Part shown: in pieces, positions 25,799 through 33,631 of the stretch
How the letters are laid out: every line of letters starts with the position of its first letter
Numbering within the stretch: the first letter of the stretch is position 1
From: UBA2450 sp045226015
GTDB taxonomy: Bacteria; Bacillota_I; Bacilli_A; RFN20; CAG-826
DNA: 64,000 nt
Assembly: GCA_045226015.1 (NCBI GenBank)
Contig: JBGVBY010000013.1
Coordinates: 1-64,000 of the forward strand
Direction of reading: 5' to 3'
Position numbers and translations under genes: made by a program
Notes under the pieces: model-generated
Database searches by the model: none
What the model saw: the letters and a program-made list of their open reading frames with translations, nothing else
What the model was told of the DNA's origin: nothing

Positions 25799-26873
25799 GT
25801 AAATTTAACAGAGATTGATCGCTTAGCAACTCTTTGAGTTGACTGACACTCTTAAGGTCAATCTTTTTTGTTTGTTCATAGAACTTATTAATGATTGTGT
25901 CTGTAATAGATTTACTGGTCTTGTAGTTATCTTCTTTGTAACCTGCAAGTTGCTCTTCTAATAAAGAAATAAAACACCTTCTTAATAAAGCGTACATTGA
26001 GCTTTCAAGCCAATAGTGGTACTCCTTGTCGCTTCTTTCTAATCTTTTAGCCTTGAGATATAACTCAATTCCATCGTATGGATCATGCCACAAGTCAATA
26101 AAGGCATAATCATAGTTAGAATTATTTTTGATATATTCAAAAGCGTCCATATTTATGACTTTAATTTTCTCTTTGTTCTTAAAAAGTGGGAATAGATGTT
26201 TATTGAAAATATCAATAATGTGTTTGTCTTTTTCAATAACTGTGATGGTTTTAACTTCATCTTTAAGTGCCGCCATAAATGGATAATAGCCAAGTCCAAG
26301 ACCTAACACTAAAACGTTTCCTTTAACTCTAGATAAGGAATCTTTCATTGTTTCAATTTCATTAGGGTTGATACTCATCCAAGTCACGCCTTTATAGTTA
26401 ATCGCGAGGAATGGGAATTCTTCTAAGAAGAAGCCAAAGGAATTGAGCTCTCCAAAATCTTCATCGATTTCCATGTCTTTATAGGCAAAGAGTTCGTATG
26501 GTAAATATTTATCCATTACGATTTCATAATCGCCATCTTTGATGTGACTAACTTTTACGCATTGATAAAACGGATTAGAAGTATATTCTTGACTATTTAG
26601 TTCATGGATTCTTTCTTTAACATAGTAATTAAAGATATCTTCGTCCTCTTCATTAGATAAATCTATGTCTAATTCTGTAGTGTATTTATCACAAAGAATA
26701 TCAACAGCTTTTGAGTGGAATTTATTCATAAGAGTGGTCACTTCGTTTTTATTAACGATGTGTTGATTACCAACTATTTCACTCATCATATCTGATATCG
26801 ACATGTTTAAATTGTTGATGTCGATTAATGAATCAATATATTCAAGCAGTTCTTTATCTTTAGTAATTTTCAT
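25791..26873 (-). CDS. Spermidine-synthase-like / class I SAM-fold protein
   Basis: A 360-aa protein. The central and C-terminal part has a Rossmann methyltransferase-like core: VLVLGLGLGYYPFMAAL near residue 178, ITVIEKDKHIIDIF near residue 200, INMDAFEYI and DYAFIDLWHDPYDGIE near residue 258. This matches the spermidine-synthase layout. The N-terminal 110 residues are helical and unrecognised. Activity unknown. TATAAT lies 7 nt before the ATG without a Shine-Dalgarno. Confidence 0.65.
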   Translation of the reverse strand: MKITKDKELLEYIDSLIDINNLNMSISDMMSEIVGNQHIVNKNEVTTLMNKFHSKAVDILCDKYTTELDIDLSNEEDEDIFNYYVKERIHELNSQEYTSNPFYQCVKVSHIKDGDYEIVMDKYLPYELFAYKDMEIDEDFGELNSFGFFLEEFPFLAINYKGVTWMSINPNEIETMKDSLSRVKGNVLVLGLGLGYYPFMAALKDEVKTITVIEKDKHIIDIFNKHLFPLFKNKEKIKVINMDAFEYIKNNSNYDYAFIDLWHDPYDGIELYLKAKRLERSDKEYHYWLESSMYALLRRCFISLLEEQLAGYKEDNYKTSKSITDTIINKFYEQTKKIDLKSVSQLKELLSDQSLLNLLI

Positions 26874-26880
26874 ATCAAAA

Positions 26881-26909
26881 ATTATACATTCCTATTTGCC
26901 TTTTTTAAA
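26881..26909 (-). promoter_or_regulatory. Leaderless promoter of the SAM-fold gene
   Basis: Minus strand TTTAAA (26904-26909), 17-bp spacer, TATAAT (26881-26886), then TTTTGAT and the ATG. It overlaps the divergent promoter of the zinc-ribbon gene. Confidence 0.55.
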
Positions 26910-26932
26910 ATTATTTATATAATTTTGTTAAT
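26896..26932 (+). promoter_or_regulatory. Short-leader promoter of the zinc-ribbon gene
   Basis: TTGCCT (26896-26901), 16-bp spacer, TATAAT (26918-26923), then 9 nt to the ATG at 26933, with no Shine-Dalgarno. Confidence 0.55.
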
Positions 26933-27988
26933 ATGGGAACTAAAAGAGGTGTTTGTCCTTATTGCCAATCAAATAATCTAAATCATCGCATTTTCCTTGT
27001 TAATCCAGAAGCAGCGACTGTTTTTTGTCCGACTTGCATGCGTGAGATGGAACCAAAACTCGCGATCGATTCTTATAACAAGATTATTGAAAAGATGCTT
27101 AAGAAAGCAGATCACACACTTTTGGTGGCCTGTGACCCTGTCACCGCGTATCGTCAATACGCGAATGTTTTAGAAATTGAAAAGAATAACTCTAAGGCTC
27201 TTTTAGGTAGAATCCTTTGTTTAATTTATACATCTAAGGTACGTGTGTCATATCTAGTCGAGGCTACTGAATTACTTGAAACCATCACTCATAAAGGTGT
27301 TGAAGAATTAAATAATTATGTTGCTTTTTTAAGGAAGATTAACTTTGCATTAGACGAATATGATCAAGCTTTATATAAAAGATTAACTGTTAGAAACGCT
27401 TTCTATGATGAAGAATGTCTTAAATTATATTTAAAACATCTTTACGACATCATTAAGTTTAAGAAAAACATCCTCTCTAAATTAATCTCTATTAAAAAGG
27501 ATTATGCTTCTCAAGATAACGAAGTATTAATCAATATGATTGATGCGAAGATTGATGAAAAAGAAGTTATTTTGAAGCGCGAACATCCTCTTCTTGTTGG
27601 CACTTCATACAAATACCTCAAGATTATGGGAGAAAAAGTGTATCTAGAACAAGTCAACTCTAAAGAAACATTTAAATTCCTTAAAAAAAGACTCCCATCT
27701 CTTAATGAGACTAAGGGAAGTCGAGTAATTAAAGACCAAGTATTCAAAGATTACACCCCTGTCATCAACGCGATGAAGATGTCGTCTTTCTTTGTGGTTT
27801 TCTTCTTCTTATTAGCAGCAGGATGTGGAGTTGCTTCATATTTCTTCTACGATAGACCAGATTTATTAATCTTTGCGATTTTAGTAAGTTTAGCGGGTGC
27901 TTTCTTTGTTCTTTTTATCACCTTTGTCGTTCTTCATTTTATTTGGAGAAAGACTCTTAAGAAAAGAAAAGCCCGTATTACGGACTAA
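26933..27988 (+). CDS. Zinc-ribbon protein with C-terminal membrane hairpin
   Basis: A 351-aa protein. The N-terminal zinc ribbon is formed by CPYCQSN at residue 8 and CPTCMRE at residue 32. A mostly helical, possibly TPR-like middle spans residues 45-270. Two membrane spans (about 283-305 and 312-337) precede a basic tail KKRKARITD. Likely a membrane-tethered cytoplasmic protein. Not recognised as a named family. Its end overlaps the convergent rdgB gene by 4 nt. Confidence 0.55.
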   Translation: MGTKRGVCPYCQSNNLNHRIFLVNPEAATVFCPTCMREMEPKLAIDSYNKIIEKMLKKADHTLLVACDPVTAYRQYANVLEIEKNNSKALLGRILCLIYTSKVRVSYLVEATELLETITHKGVEELNNYVAFLRKINFALDEYDQALYKRLTVRNAFYDEECLKLYLKHLYDIIKFKKNILSKLISIKKDYASQDNEVLINMIDAKIDEKEVILKREHPLLVGTSYKYLKIMGEKVYLEQVNSKETFKFLKKRLPSLNETKGSRVIKDQVFKDYTPVINAMKMSSFFVVFFFLLAAGCGVASYFFYDRPDLLIFAILVSLAGAFFVLFITFVVLHFIWRKTLKKRKARITD

Positions 27989-28584
27989 ACAATATAATTA
28001 TTTATCTTCAGATAAGTTATTAATTTCTTTAAAGCTTTTCCGCGGTGAGATACGCGGTTTTTTTCTTCTTGAGACATATAAGCGTATGTTTTATTAAGTT
28101 CGTTACATATGAAGATTGGATCATATCCGAATCCACCTTCTCCAGAAAGAGATTCAGCGATTCTTCCATCAATCCTAGCTTCAAATCTAAGTGGGCGATC
28201 TTCGACATTTACTAAAACGATATCGCAGACGAACGTTGCGCTTCTATCCTTTCCTTCAATTCTTTTAAAGATTTCTTTGAACGCTTCTTTGTGTCCTCCT
28301 AAAGAGGTAGCAAATCTCGCGGTATATAAGCCAGGCTCATTATTCATTGCTTTGATTTCTAAACCAGTGTCATCAGCGATAACAGGGAACTTTGTGTACT
28401 TTTTAACAGCTTCCGCTTTGATTAAAGCGTTCTCGTAATAATCTTTTCCGTTTTCTTCAACTTCTCCGATATCAATGTTTAAGTCTTTTAATGAGTAAAC
28501 AGTAATATGATGTGGAGATAAGATTTCTCTAACTTCTTTTAATTTATGAGCGTTATTAGTCGCTAAAACGATTTCAAAATTCAT
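27985..28584 (-). CDS. rdgB: Non-canonical purine NTP pyrophosphatase (RdgB/HAM1)
   Basis: A 199-aa enzyme that hydrolyses dITP, ITP and XTP to monophosphates and protects DNA from deaminated purines. N-terminal LATNNAHKLKEVREIL supplies the substrate loop. VIADDTGLEIKAMNNEPGLYTARFA near residue 68 carries the catalytic Asp, and GGFGYDPIFICNE near residue 150 is the family signature. An AGAGG Shine-Dalgarno precedes the ATG. Confidence 0.94.
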   Translation of the reverse strand: MNFEIVLATNNAHKLKEVREILSPHHITVYSLKDLNIDIGEVEENGKDYYENALIKAEAVKKYTKFPVIADDTGLEIKAMNNEPGLYTARFATSLGGHKEAFKEIFKRIEGKDRSATFVCDIVLVNVEDRPLRFEARIDGRIAESLSGEGGFGYDPIFICNELNKTYAYMSQEEKNRVSHRGKALKKLITYLKINNYIV

Positions 28585-28648
28585 AGGTAACCTCTAAAAA
28601 ATAATATCATAATAATCTAATAATAAGATTATAATATTAAAGATAATT

Positions 28649-29383
28649 ATGTTTGGATTTGAAACTGATAAGTACATAGTGAGACTACTTGATAAGAATA
28701 ATCACGATGAACTCATAAGAGTGCAAAAGCTTCGTTATGAGTATTTACTTAAAGAGTTTAATGATTCTTTAAGTGGAGATAATCTTGATGATGATGGATA
28801 TGATGAATATTCTGATTCTATTTTAGTTATTGATAAATCCAATAATGAAATTGCTGGTTCATATCGAGTAGCGAGCAAGTACACAGTTAAAGGACATGAA
28901 TATAAAATGTCCAAAGAATTCGATATTTCTTCTTTAGAAGAAGATAAAGATGGATTCGTTGAAGCTGGACGTGCGGTTGTTCATAAAGATTACCGTGATG
29001 GAGATGTTGTTACTATCTTATGGAAAGCTTTGTTCTTATACGCGGAAGAATTTAATCTTAGATACATTATCGGTACGGTTTCTCTTCATGGAGTAAGTGA
29101 CACAGAAGAACGTAGACGTTGCACATCGATGTTAAAAGATAAATTCTTGGACAATAAGTTTAATGTCAAAGCTAAAAAGAATGTCTTTGAATATGGAAAT
29201 ATTGAAGGTGTGTCCATTAACGATCCAAGTGTTCCTTCTTTATTAAAAGGATATCTACTTGTTTTAGGTGGCAAGGTATCTCTTAATGGATATATCGATT
29301 ATGACTTCAACAGTTCTGATGTTTTTATTGTTGTTGATCTTAAGAGTTTAGACCCTCGAACCAGGAAGTATATTTTGAGATAA
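28649..29383 (+). CDS. OlsB/hemolysin-like GNAT acyltransferase
   Basis: A 244-aa GNAT-fold N-acyltransferase of the Acetyltransf_5 type. Family landmarks are LRYEYLLKEF near residue 28, IAGSYRVASKYTV near residue 69, FVEAGRAVVHKDYRDGDVVTILWKAL near residue 107 and RYIIGTVSLHG near residue 138. Relatives transfer acyl chains to amino acids such as ornithine in aminolipid synthesis; the substrate here is unknown. A TATAAT box at 28630-28635 leaves a leader of about 6 nt. This is the last intact host gene before the prophage. Confidence 0.75.
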   Translation: MFGFETDKYIVRLLDKNNHDELIRVQKLRYEYLLKEFNDSLSGDNLDDDGYDEYSDSILVIDKSNNEIAGSYRVASKYTVKGHEYKMSKEFDISSLEEDKDGFVEAGRAVVHKDYRDGDVVTILWKALFLYAEEFNLRYIIGTVSLHGVSDTEERRRCTSMLKDKFLDNKFNVKAKKNVFEYGNIEGVSINDPSVPSLLKGYLLVLGGKVSLNGYIDYDFNSSDVFIVVDLKSLDPRTRKYILR

Positions 29384-29389
29384 CGGATG

Positions 29390-29412
29390 TTTTATGCAAA
29401 AAAAGCATAAAA
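29390..29412. repeat. Stem-loop after the GNAT gene
   Basis: TTTTATGC, seven A, GCATAAAA: a perfect 8-bp stem just after the stop codon. The flanking run is not T-rich, so this may protect the mRNA end rather than terminate. Confidence 0.5.
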
Positions 29413-29437
29413 GTAATAGTTATCTTTGGATAGAATT

Positions 29438-29462
29438 AAACAGTGTTAACACTGTTTTTTTG
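29438..29462 (+). terminator. Terminator after the GNAT gene
   Basis: The palindrome AAACAGTGTTAACACTGTTT (29438-29457) followed by a T run. The 447 bp between the GNAT and integrase genes also hold the stem-loop at 29390, a gene remnant, a tRNA-type terminator and the putative att site. Confidence 0.75.
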
Positions 29463-29522
29463 TTGCTTTTTAATGTTTAGTAGATTAGATATCGATGAGC
29501 ATGCTAATAATATTCTTAATTC

Positions 29523-29642
29523 TCATGGATTATGAGAGTCAACTTGTTCCTTTTTGGAACAGTTTAAAATTGCTAAAGCAGTAATAAACCAACCATCGAG
29601 AATTCCTTGGTAGTTCAAAGAGAAGTAAGGTCTTGTATTTAT
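29523..29642 (-). pseudogene. Remnant of a paralogue of the 284-aa CxxC membrane protein
   Basis: A 40-codon open stretch without its N-terminal part. Its translation contains NTRPYFSLNYQGILD, which aligns with NTTRGYFIRDCWNYQGVFD at the C-terminus of the 12168-13022 protein. After that the sequence diverges and stops at TGA. It looks like the degraded tail of a second copy, cut next to the prophage junction. Confidence 0.5.
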
Positions 29643-29644
29643 GT

Positions 29645-29670
29645 AAAATAAAACAGTGCATAAGCACTGC
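29645..29670 (-). terminator. tRNA-type terminator next to the att site
   Basis: Minus strand CAGTGC-TTAT-GCACTG followed by TTTTATTTT. It lies 14 nt beyond the CCA of the tRNA-Gly tip, the same distance as the terminators of the three tRNA-Ser genes. Confidence 0.65.
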
Positions 29671-29683
29671 TTTTGCTATCATA

Positions 29684-29699
29684 TGGAGCAGGTGACGGG
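29684..29699 (-). other. Putative attL: 3' tip of a tRNA-Gly gene
   Basis: Read on the minus strand CCCGTCACCTGCTCCA. This is the 3' half of a T stem, a 7-nt acceptor strand, discriminator T and CCA, the typical end of a Bacillota tRNA-Gly. The rest of the tRNA is missing on the prophage side (the T loop does not continue). The geometry fits integration into the 3' end of a minus-strand tRNA-Gly whose body now lies at the far right junction. The integrase gene ends 130 bp away. Confidence 0.6.
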
Positions 29700-29830
29700 T
29701 TCTTTGAAGTGCATTTTATAGCATTTTATCACATTTCAAATTGACTGGTATATCATATCAAAATGATATATGGTGAAATGACTTTTCACCGCTTTTCACC
29801 TAATTTCGACTTTTTTCACTTTTTTAGTGC

Positions 29831-30976
29831 TCACGCTTTTAGTCTTTTAAGACTGCGGTTCTTACGACCACCAAGCACTCCAATCATAGCGGTCTCACGT
29901 GAGTTTAATACGTGTGAGTATGTATCGAGTGTCATTTGTGTGCTTGAGTGCCCAAGCCTGTTAGATATGACCTTGACATCTTCCATAGTTTCGACAGTCT
30001 CAACGAGCCAACTCGCGTTGGAATGGCGCATACCGTGTGGCGTGATTTTAGGTACACCTGCAAGCGCAGCATACTTGTACATTGCATCACGTATCGCGTG
30101 GCGTGAAGTCGGTTTCTTACCACCGAAAATGAAATCGTCATCGTGCCCGTGCATGATATTTTTTAATTCTAGTAATAACTCTGTAGTCTCTTCTGTAAGT
30201 CTATTATGGCGAATAGAGGAACAAGTCTTAGGAGTTTCGATAATCCAAGTGCCTTGACCAGTGCCCTCGACCACTTGCTGACAAATGAAGATAGTTTGCT
30301 TATCGGCATCAAAATGTTTCCACATCAGACCTTGTAGTTCTCCAATACGACATCCAAGTTCTCCAAAGAGGATGAAGAGAGGATACCAAATCTTATCCGT
30401 TGGAATCACATCAATGAATCGTTCGTATTCTTCACGAGTCCAGACTTCCTTTTCTTTCTTTTGCACGATATTCTCGCGTAAGTGCTTGAGCACAACATCA
30501 CATATCTGGTACGTAGGTGCATCCACATATAGGTGTTTATATGCATAAGCAAGCACATCCTTAAAGCGTGTGATAACTTTGTTTTTGCGCTTAACGGAAA
30601 TAGTGGAATCGTTAACAAAACTGTTGTACCAGTCGGTAATCTTATCTTTAACAAAGACATCTTCAATTAACAGTCTTCCAAATCGTGGTAAAAGATACTT
30701 GGAATACACACTGGAATCAGCTCTTAAAGTTTGTAGCTTAACAGTCGTGGATCGGTCTTTCTCAACCTCGGCGATCAAATCCCTGAAGAATATCACCTGG
30801 CAATGTTTCGTATGTGCCTTAATCCACTCCTGGATAGCACGCTCAAAATCAGCATCAGCCTCGCGCTTGCTTGCATAACCACGTATAGTCACGGACTTGA
30901 TTTCGTCGTTCACTCTGACTTTGGTATGAATATACCAAGTACCTCTTGCCTCATCTTTGTAAATACACCTTCTCAT
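29831..30976 (-). CDS. int: Prophage tyrosine integrase
   Basis: A 381-aa site-specific recombinase. An N-terminal AP2-like arm-binding domain (about residues 1-55) is followed by a SAM-like core-binding domain (about 60-170) and the catalytic domain. The catalytic Arg is in ELGCRIGELQGLMW near residue 211, HGMRHSNASWL near residue 315 gives the HxxR box, and LGHSSTQMTLDTYSHV near residue 341 ends with the nucleophilic Tyr. AGGAGG precedes the ATG. It is the leftmost phage gene and reads toward the att site. Confidence 0.95.
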   Translation of the reverse strand: MRRCIYKDEARGTWYIHTKVRVNDEIKSVTIRGYASKREADADFERAIQEWIKAHTKHCQVIFFRDLIAEVEKDRSTTVKLQTLRADSSVYSKYLLPRFGRLLIEDVFVKDKITDWYNSFVNDSTISVKRKNKVITRFKDVLAYAYKHLYVDAPTYQICDVVLKHLRENIVQKKEKEVWTREEYERFIDVIPTDKIWYPLFILFGELGCRIGELQGLMWKHFDADKQTIFICQQVVEGTGQGTWIIETPKTCSSIRHNRLTEETTELLLELKNIMHGHDDDFIFGGKKPTSRHAIRDAMYKYAALAGVPKITPHGMRHSNASWLVETVETMEDVKVISNRLGHSSTQMTLDTYSHVLNSRETAMIGVLGGRKNRSLKRLKA

Positions 30977-30995
30977 CTTGTAATCCTCCTAAATG

Positions 30996-31010
30996 TTTGA
31001 TATAATCAAA
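30996..31010. promoter_or_regulatory. Inverted repeat upstream of the integrase gene
   Basis: TTTGAT-ATA-ATCAAA, a perfect 6+3+6 repeat about 20 bp before the integrase start codon, covering the probable -10 region. A candidate operator for integrase control. Confidence 0.4.
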
Positions 31011-31059
31011 AAGGTTTTGAAAAAAGTTAGTCGTTCTAAATACTTTCCAAAAACCGCTG

Positions 31060-31100
31060 AGCCAATAAGAATTGCGGTCTTACTGGCTCTCTTTTTTTTA
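31060..31100. terminator. Long stem-loop between repressor and integrase genes
   Basis: GAGCCA and TAAGA pair with TCTTA and TGGCTC (one mismatch) around ATTGCGG. A run of eight T follows on the plus strand and a shorter T run (CGGTTTTTGG) on the minus strand. It probably separates repressor from integrase transcription and blocks reading in the opposite direction. Confidence 0.6.
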
Positions 31101-31113
31101 CTAGCGCGGTCAA

Positions 31114-31452
31114 CTAGCGGTCAATGAAGTAGTCTTTAATGAATGTTCTGACACGTTCAAGGTCGGCGTTATCTAATGTTTCACACATTTCAACGATTTC
31201 TTTAATAATGCCATCGAATGTTGGTTCATATCGCTCCATATCGCAGTCATATCCTATTAACCAAACCTCATTTACTCGAAGATATCGAGCAAGTTTTATG
31301 ATGGTTTGTTGTTTCGGGTCGTAATCGCCTTTAAGATAATGTGAGATTTGCGATGGCGATATGCCTGTACGCTCGGTAATGTCGCGAGCACGTACGTTCC
31401 TTATATTCATTATTTCTTTAAGACGTTCAGCGAATGTTGCAACAACTTCCAT
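31114..31452 (-). CDS. CI-like prophage repressor (XRE family)
   Basis: A 112-aa protein with an N-terminal helix-turn-helix (RDITERTGISPSQISHYLKGDYDPKQ, about residues 23-48) and a helical C-terminus. It lacks a peptidase domain, so induction is not by LexA-like self-cleavage. The ATG at 31452 has GGAG 6 nt upstream; in-frame codons further up have no such support. It is divergent from the early operon, with shared operators between them. It should maintain lysogeny. Confidence 0.85.
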   Translation of the reverse strand: MEVVATFAERLKEIMNIRNVRARDITERTGISPSQISHYLKGDYDPKQQTIIKLARYLRVNEVWLIGYDCDMERYEPTFDGIIKEIVEMCETLDNADLERVRTFIKDYFIDR

Positions 31453-31481
31453 TATTTTCTCCTTTCTTTTTGACCTGCTCC

Positions 31482-31568
31482 AATTATATCGCGAAATATC
31501 GTAAAAGCAAAGCAATTTTAATCTTTTCACAAAAAAACATTTTACTTTTCACAAAATCGTTATATACT
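31482..31568. promoter_or_regulatory. Lysogeny control region: divergent promoters and paired operators
   Basis: Repressor promoter on the minus strand: TTGCTT (31505-31510), 17 bp, TATAAT (31482-31487). Early promoter on the plus strand: TTTACT (31541-31546), 16 bp, TATACT (31563-31568). Two exact copies of CTTTTCACAAAA start at 31523 and 31545, 22 bp (two helical turns) apart, and the second lies between the early -35 and -10. They are the best candidates for repressor/Cro operators. Confidence 0.65.
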
Positions 31569-31616
31569 AATAGCAGAGTTGGGAAAACCCAAATTATATA
31601 ATGAAAGGAGAAGCCG

Positions 31617-31877
31617 ATGAAAACAGAGAAAAAAAGAGCTTCAATGATGTTCGACAATCGTGTTTTGAGAGGTCACATTACTACTTCTTGTGGCTCAATT
31701 AAAGAGTTCGCAAAGCGTTTTGGCATCACAGAACAAGCAATGCAATTAAAAGTTGCGTGCAAGTCACGTTGGACAAGAGAAGATGTTATTAAAGCAGCGT
31801 CTATTCTTGGACTTACTGATGCTTACGAGATTTGGCGTACTTTTTTTTCGGTTGAAAGTTGGGAAAACTCAAAATGA
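31617..31877 (+). CDS. Cro-like/DUF739-type phage DNA-binding protein
   Basis: An 86-aa protein, first gene of the rightward early operon, with a helix-turn-helix-like segment (SIKEFAKRFGITEQAMQLKVACKSRWTREDVIKAA). Its position opposite the repressor suggests the Cro role. GGAG lies 7 nt before the ATG. It overlaps the next gene by 4 nt (ATGA). Confidence 0.65.
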   Translation: MKTEKKRASMMFDNRVLRGHITTSCGSIKEFAKRFGITEQAMQLKVACKSRWTREDVIKAASILGLTDAYEIWRTFFSVESWENSK

Positions 31878-32125
31878 CAATCGAAAGAAGAGAGGAATTA
31901 TTAACCAAACCTCACTGGGATTATCACGACATCTCTGAATATCTTGGTTGTGGAGTGACTAAAGCAATCCAAATTAAGAATCAAGCACTCAGGGAATTCG
32001 GTGGATCAATCCGCTACCTCTCTCAATATGTGACAGTTGACTCAGTGATGAATTGTATTGGAACGACACGCGAACGAGAAATCGAAATGATCCGCAAAAT
32101 CAAAAGCGATGAAAGCGAGGCATAA
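31874..32125 (+). CDS. Small helix-turn-helix protein, excisionase-like
   Basis: An 83-aa protein with a MerR/excisionase-like helix-turn-helix (HDISEYLGCGVTKAIQIKNQALREFGG). The ATG overlaps the upstream stop (ATGA), which is preferred over an upstream TTG. Size and position suit an excisionase or a second early regulator. No direct evidence separates these. Confidence 0.5.
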   Translation: MTIERREELLTKPHWDYHDISEYLGCGVTKAIQIKNQALREFGGSIRYLSQYVTVDSVMNCIGTTREREIEMIRKIKSDESEA

Positions 32126-32812
32126 ATGGACAAAACCACTGGAATAAAAAAGTGTGTAAGTCATGAAGACTGGCTTTCTAAAAGAACAATCGGCGGTAGT
32201 GATGCATCGGTCATCCTTGATGAAAATCCATACCGCAACAAACAACAACTCTATAGAGAGTTAAAGGGAATTGAGACCTCTAAAGATATCTCTGACAAAC
32301 CCTATGTCTTATTTGGCAAACGAGCAGAAGAACATATCCGTGCACTCTTTGCGCTTAAGTACGTAGATGACTACGAGGTTATTGACCCTCCGACACTTGA
32401 AAAAGACGGATTCATTGAACTCCTCTTCCGAGAAGACAAACCATATTTGACTGCTACACTCGATGGCAGGCTCGTGGATAAGCACTCAGGCAAGAAAGGA
32501 TTTATTGAAGTCAAGACCGCTGATGTCATTAAGTCTAGTGCTAAAGAAAAGTGGACTGATGGTGTTCCGGACAATTACTACGACCAAATCACTCACTACT
32601 TTGTAGTTGATAGGTCAGTAGAGTTCTGCATCCTAGTCGCGTTATTAAGTTATCGCACCAAAGACGGAGATGATAGAGCAACATTACGTGCTTACTTATT
32701 CACTCGTGAGTTATGTGAACACGATATTGAGAATCTCGAAAATGCTGAAACGGACTTTTGGGAAAACAACGTTATGAAAGGTGTGGAACCACCTTTAAGA
32801 ATTGGAATATAG
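32126..32812 (+). CDS. YqaJ-like viral recombinase exonuclease
   Basis: A 228-aa PD-(D/E)XK exonuclease that resects double-stranded DNA ends for single-strand annealing with the nearby RecT. Motifs are RTIGGSDASVILDENPY near residue 20, LTATLDGRLVDKHSGKKGFIEVKTAD near residue 109 (catalytic D and ExK) and YYDQITHYFVV near residue 151 (QxxxY-type motif). It is directly followed by the DUF1351-type and recT genes, the standard phage order. Confidence 0.9.
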   Translation: MDKTTGIKKCVSHEDWLSKRTIGGSDASVILDENPYRNKQQLYRELKGIETSKDISDKPYVLFGKRAEEHIRALFALKYVDDYEVIDPPTLEKDGFIELLFREDKPYLTATLDGRLVDKHSGKKGFIEVKTADVIKSSAKEKWTDGVPDNYYDQITHYFVVDRSVEFCILVALLSYRTKDGDDRATLRAYLFTRELCEHDIENLENAETDFWENNVMKGVEPPLRIGI

Positions 32813-32822
32813 GAGGACTGCT

Positions 32823-33629
32823 ATGGCAGAAGAAAAACAATTCTTACCAGACATAGTTGATATAAATCAACCTGGTATTAAATTCGAAATTAAAAACTTC
32901 GATGAAATCAAAACAGCGCTTACTGAATTACTCGCTCAATATAAAGGATTCAAGCTCACTGACAATTACGGTGAAGCTAAAGACTTAAGAGCAAGACTCA
33001 ATAACGCTTCCAAAGCATTCAATGCTAAGAAAATCGCGGTTAAGAAAGCGTATATGGAACCATACGAATATGGCGAAGCGCAAATCAAAGAGTTGATCGC
33101 GATGATTGATGAAGTCTCTTCAGAGATTGATGTCCAAATCAAAGAGTACGAAGAGAATATGAAGAAGAAGAAGAAGGAAGATATTGAAGAACTCTTCAAA
33201 ACCTTCGATAACCCAAGACACATTCCTCTTGAAAAACTCTTCAATGACAAGTGGCTAAACGCTGGCACAAGCGCTAAAGCAATCGAAAAGGAAATCACAG
33301 CCTTCTTCGAAAAAGTGGAATCTGATATCTCCAACATCGAAACACTTGTTGCCGATGAAGATAGAAGAGCAATGACTGTCAAACTCTATGTTGAATATCT
33401 CGATATGGGTAAGGCAATCACTGAAGAAAAACGTGTGTATGAACTCACTCATGCACCTAAACCTGAGCCAACTCCTGCTCCTGCACCAGTAGAGGCGGAA
33501 CCTGCTCAAGCACCTACGGAAGAGGTTGAAGAATTTTATCTCACAATCCGTGGAACTAAAACTCAATTATTAGGGGTTAGAGACTACCTCAAATCAAAAG
33601 GTCTCGACTTCAAGTTTGAAAGGAAATAA
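32823..33629 (+). CDS. DUF1351-type phage recombination-associated protein
   Basis: A 268-aa largely helical protein with coiled-coil stretches (about residues 35-180) containing KEYEENMKKKKKEDIEELF. A Pro/Ala-rich linker is followed by a C-terminal 40-residue domain (FYLTIRGTKTQLLGVRDYLKSKGLDF). It resembles DUF1351 proteins encoded between YqaJ and RecT in Gram-positive phages; role unknown. The ATG at 32823 has AGGAGG 6 nt upstream. Confidence 0.7.
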   Translation: MAEEKQFLPDIVDINQPGIKFEIKNFDEIKTALTELLAQYKGFKLTDNYGEAKDLRARLNNASKAFNAKKIAVKKAYMEPYEYGEAQIKELIAMIDEVSSEIDVQIKEYEENMKKKKKEDIEELFKTFDNPRHIPLEKLFNDKWLNAGTSAKAIEKEITAFFEKVESDISNIETLVADEDRRAMTVKLYVEYLDMGKAITEEKRVYELTHAPKPEPTPAPAPVEAEPAQAPTEEVEEFYLTIRGTKTQLLGVRDYLKSKGLDFKFERK

Positions 33630-33631
33630 AC

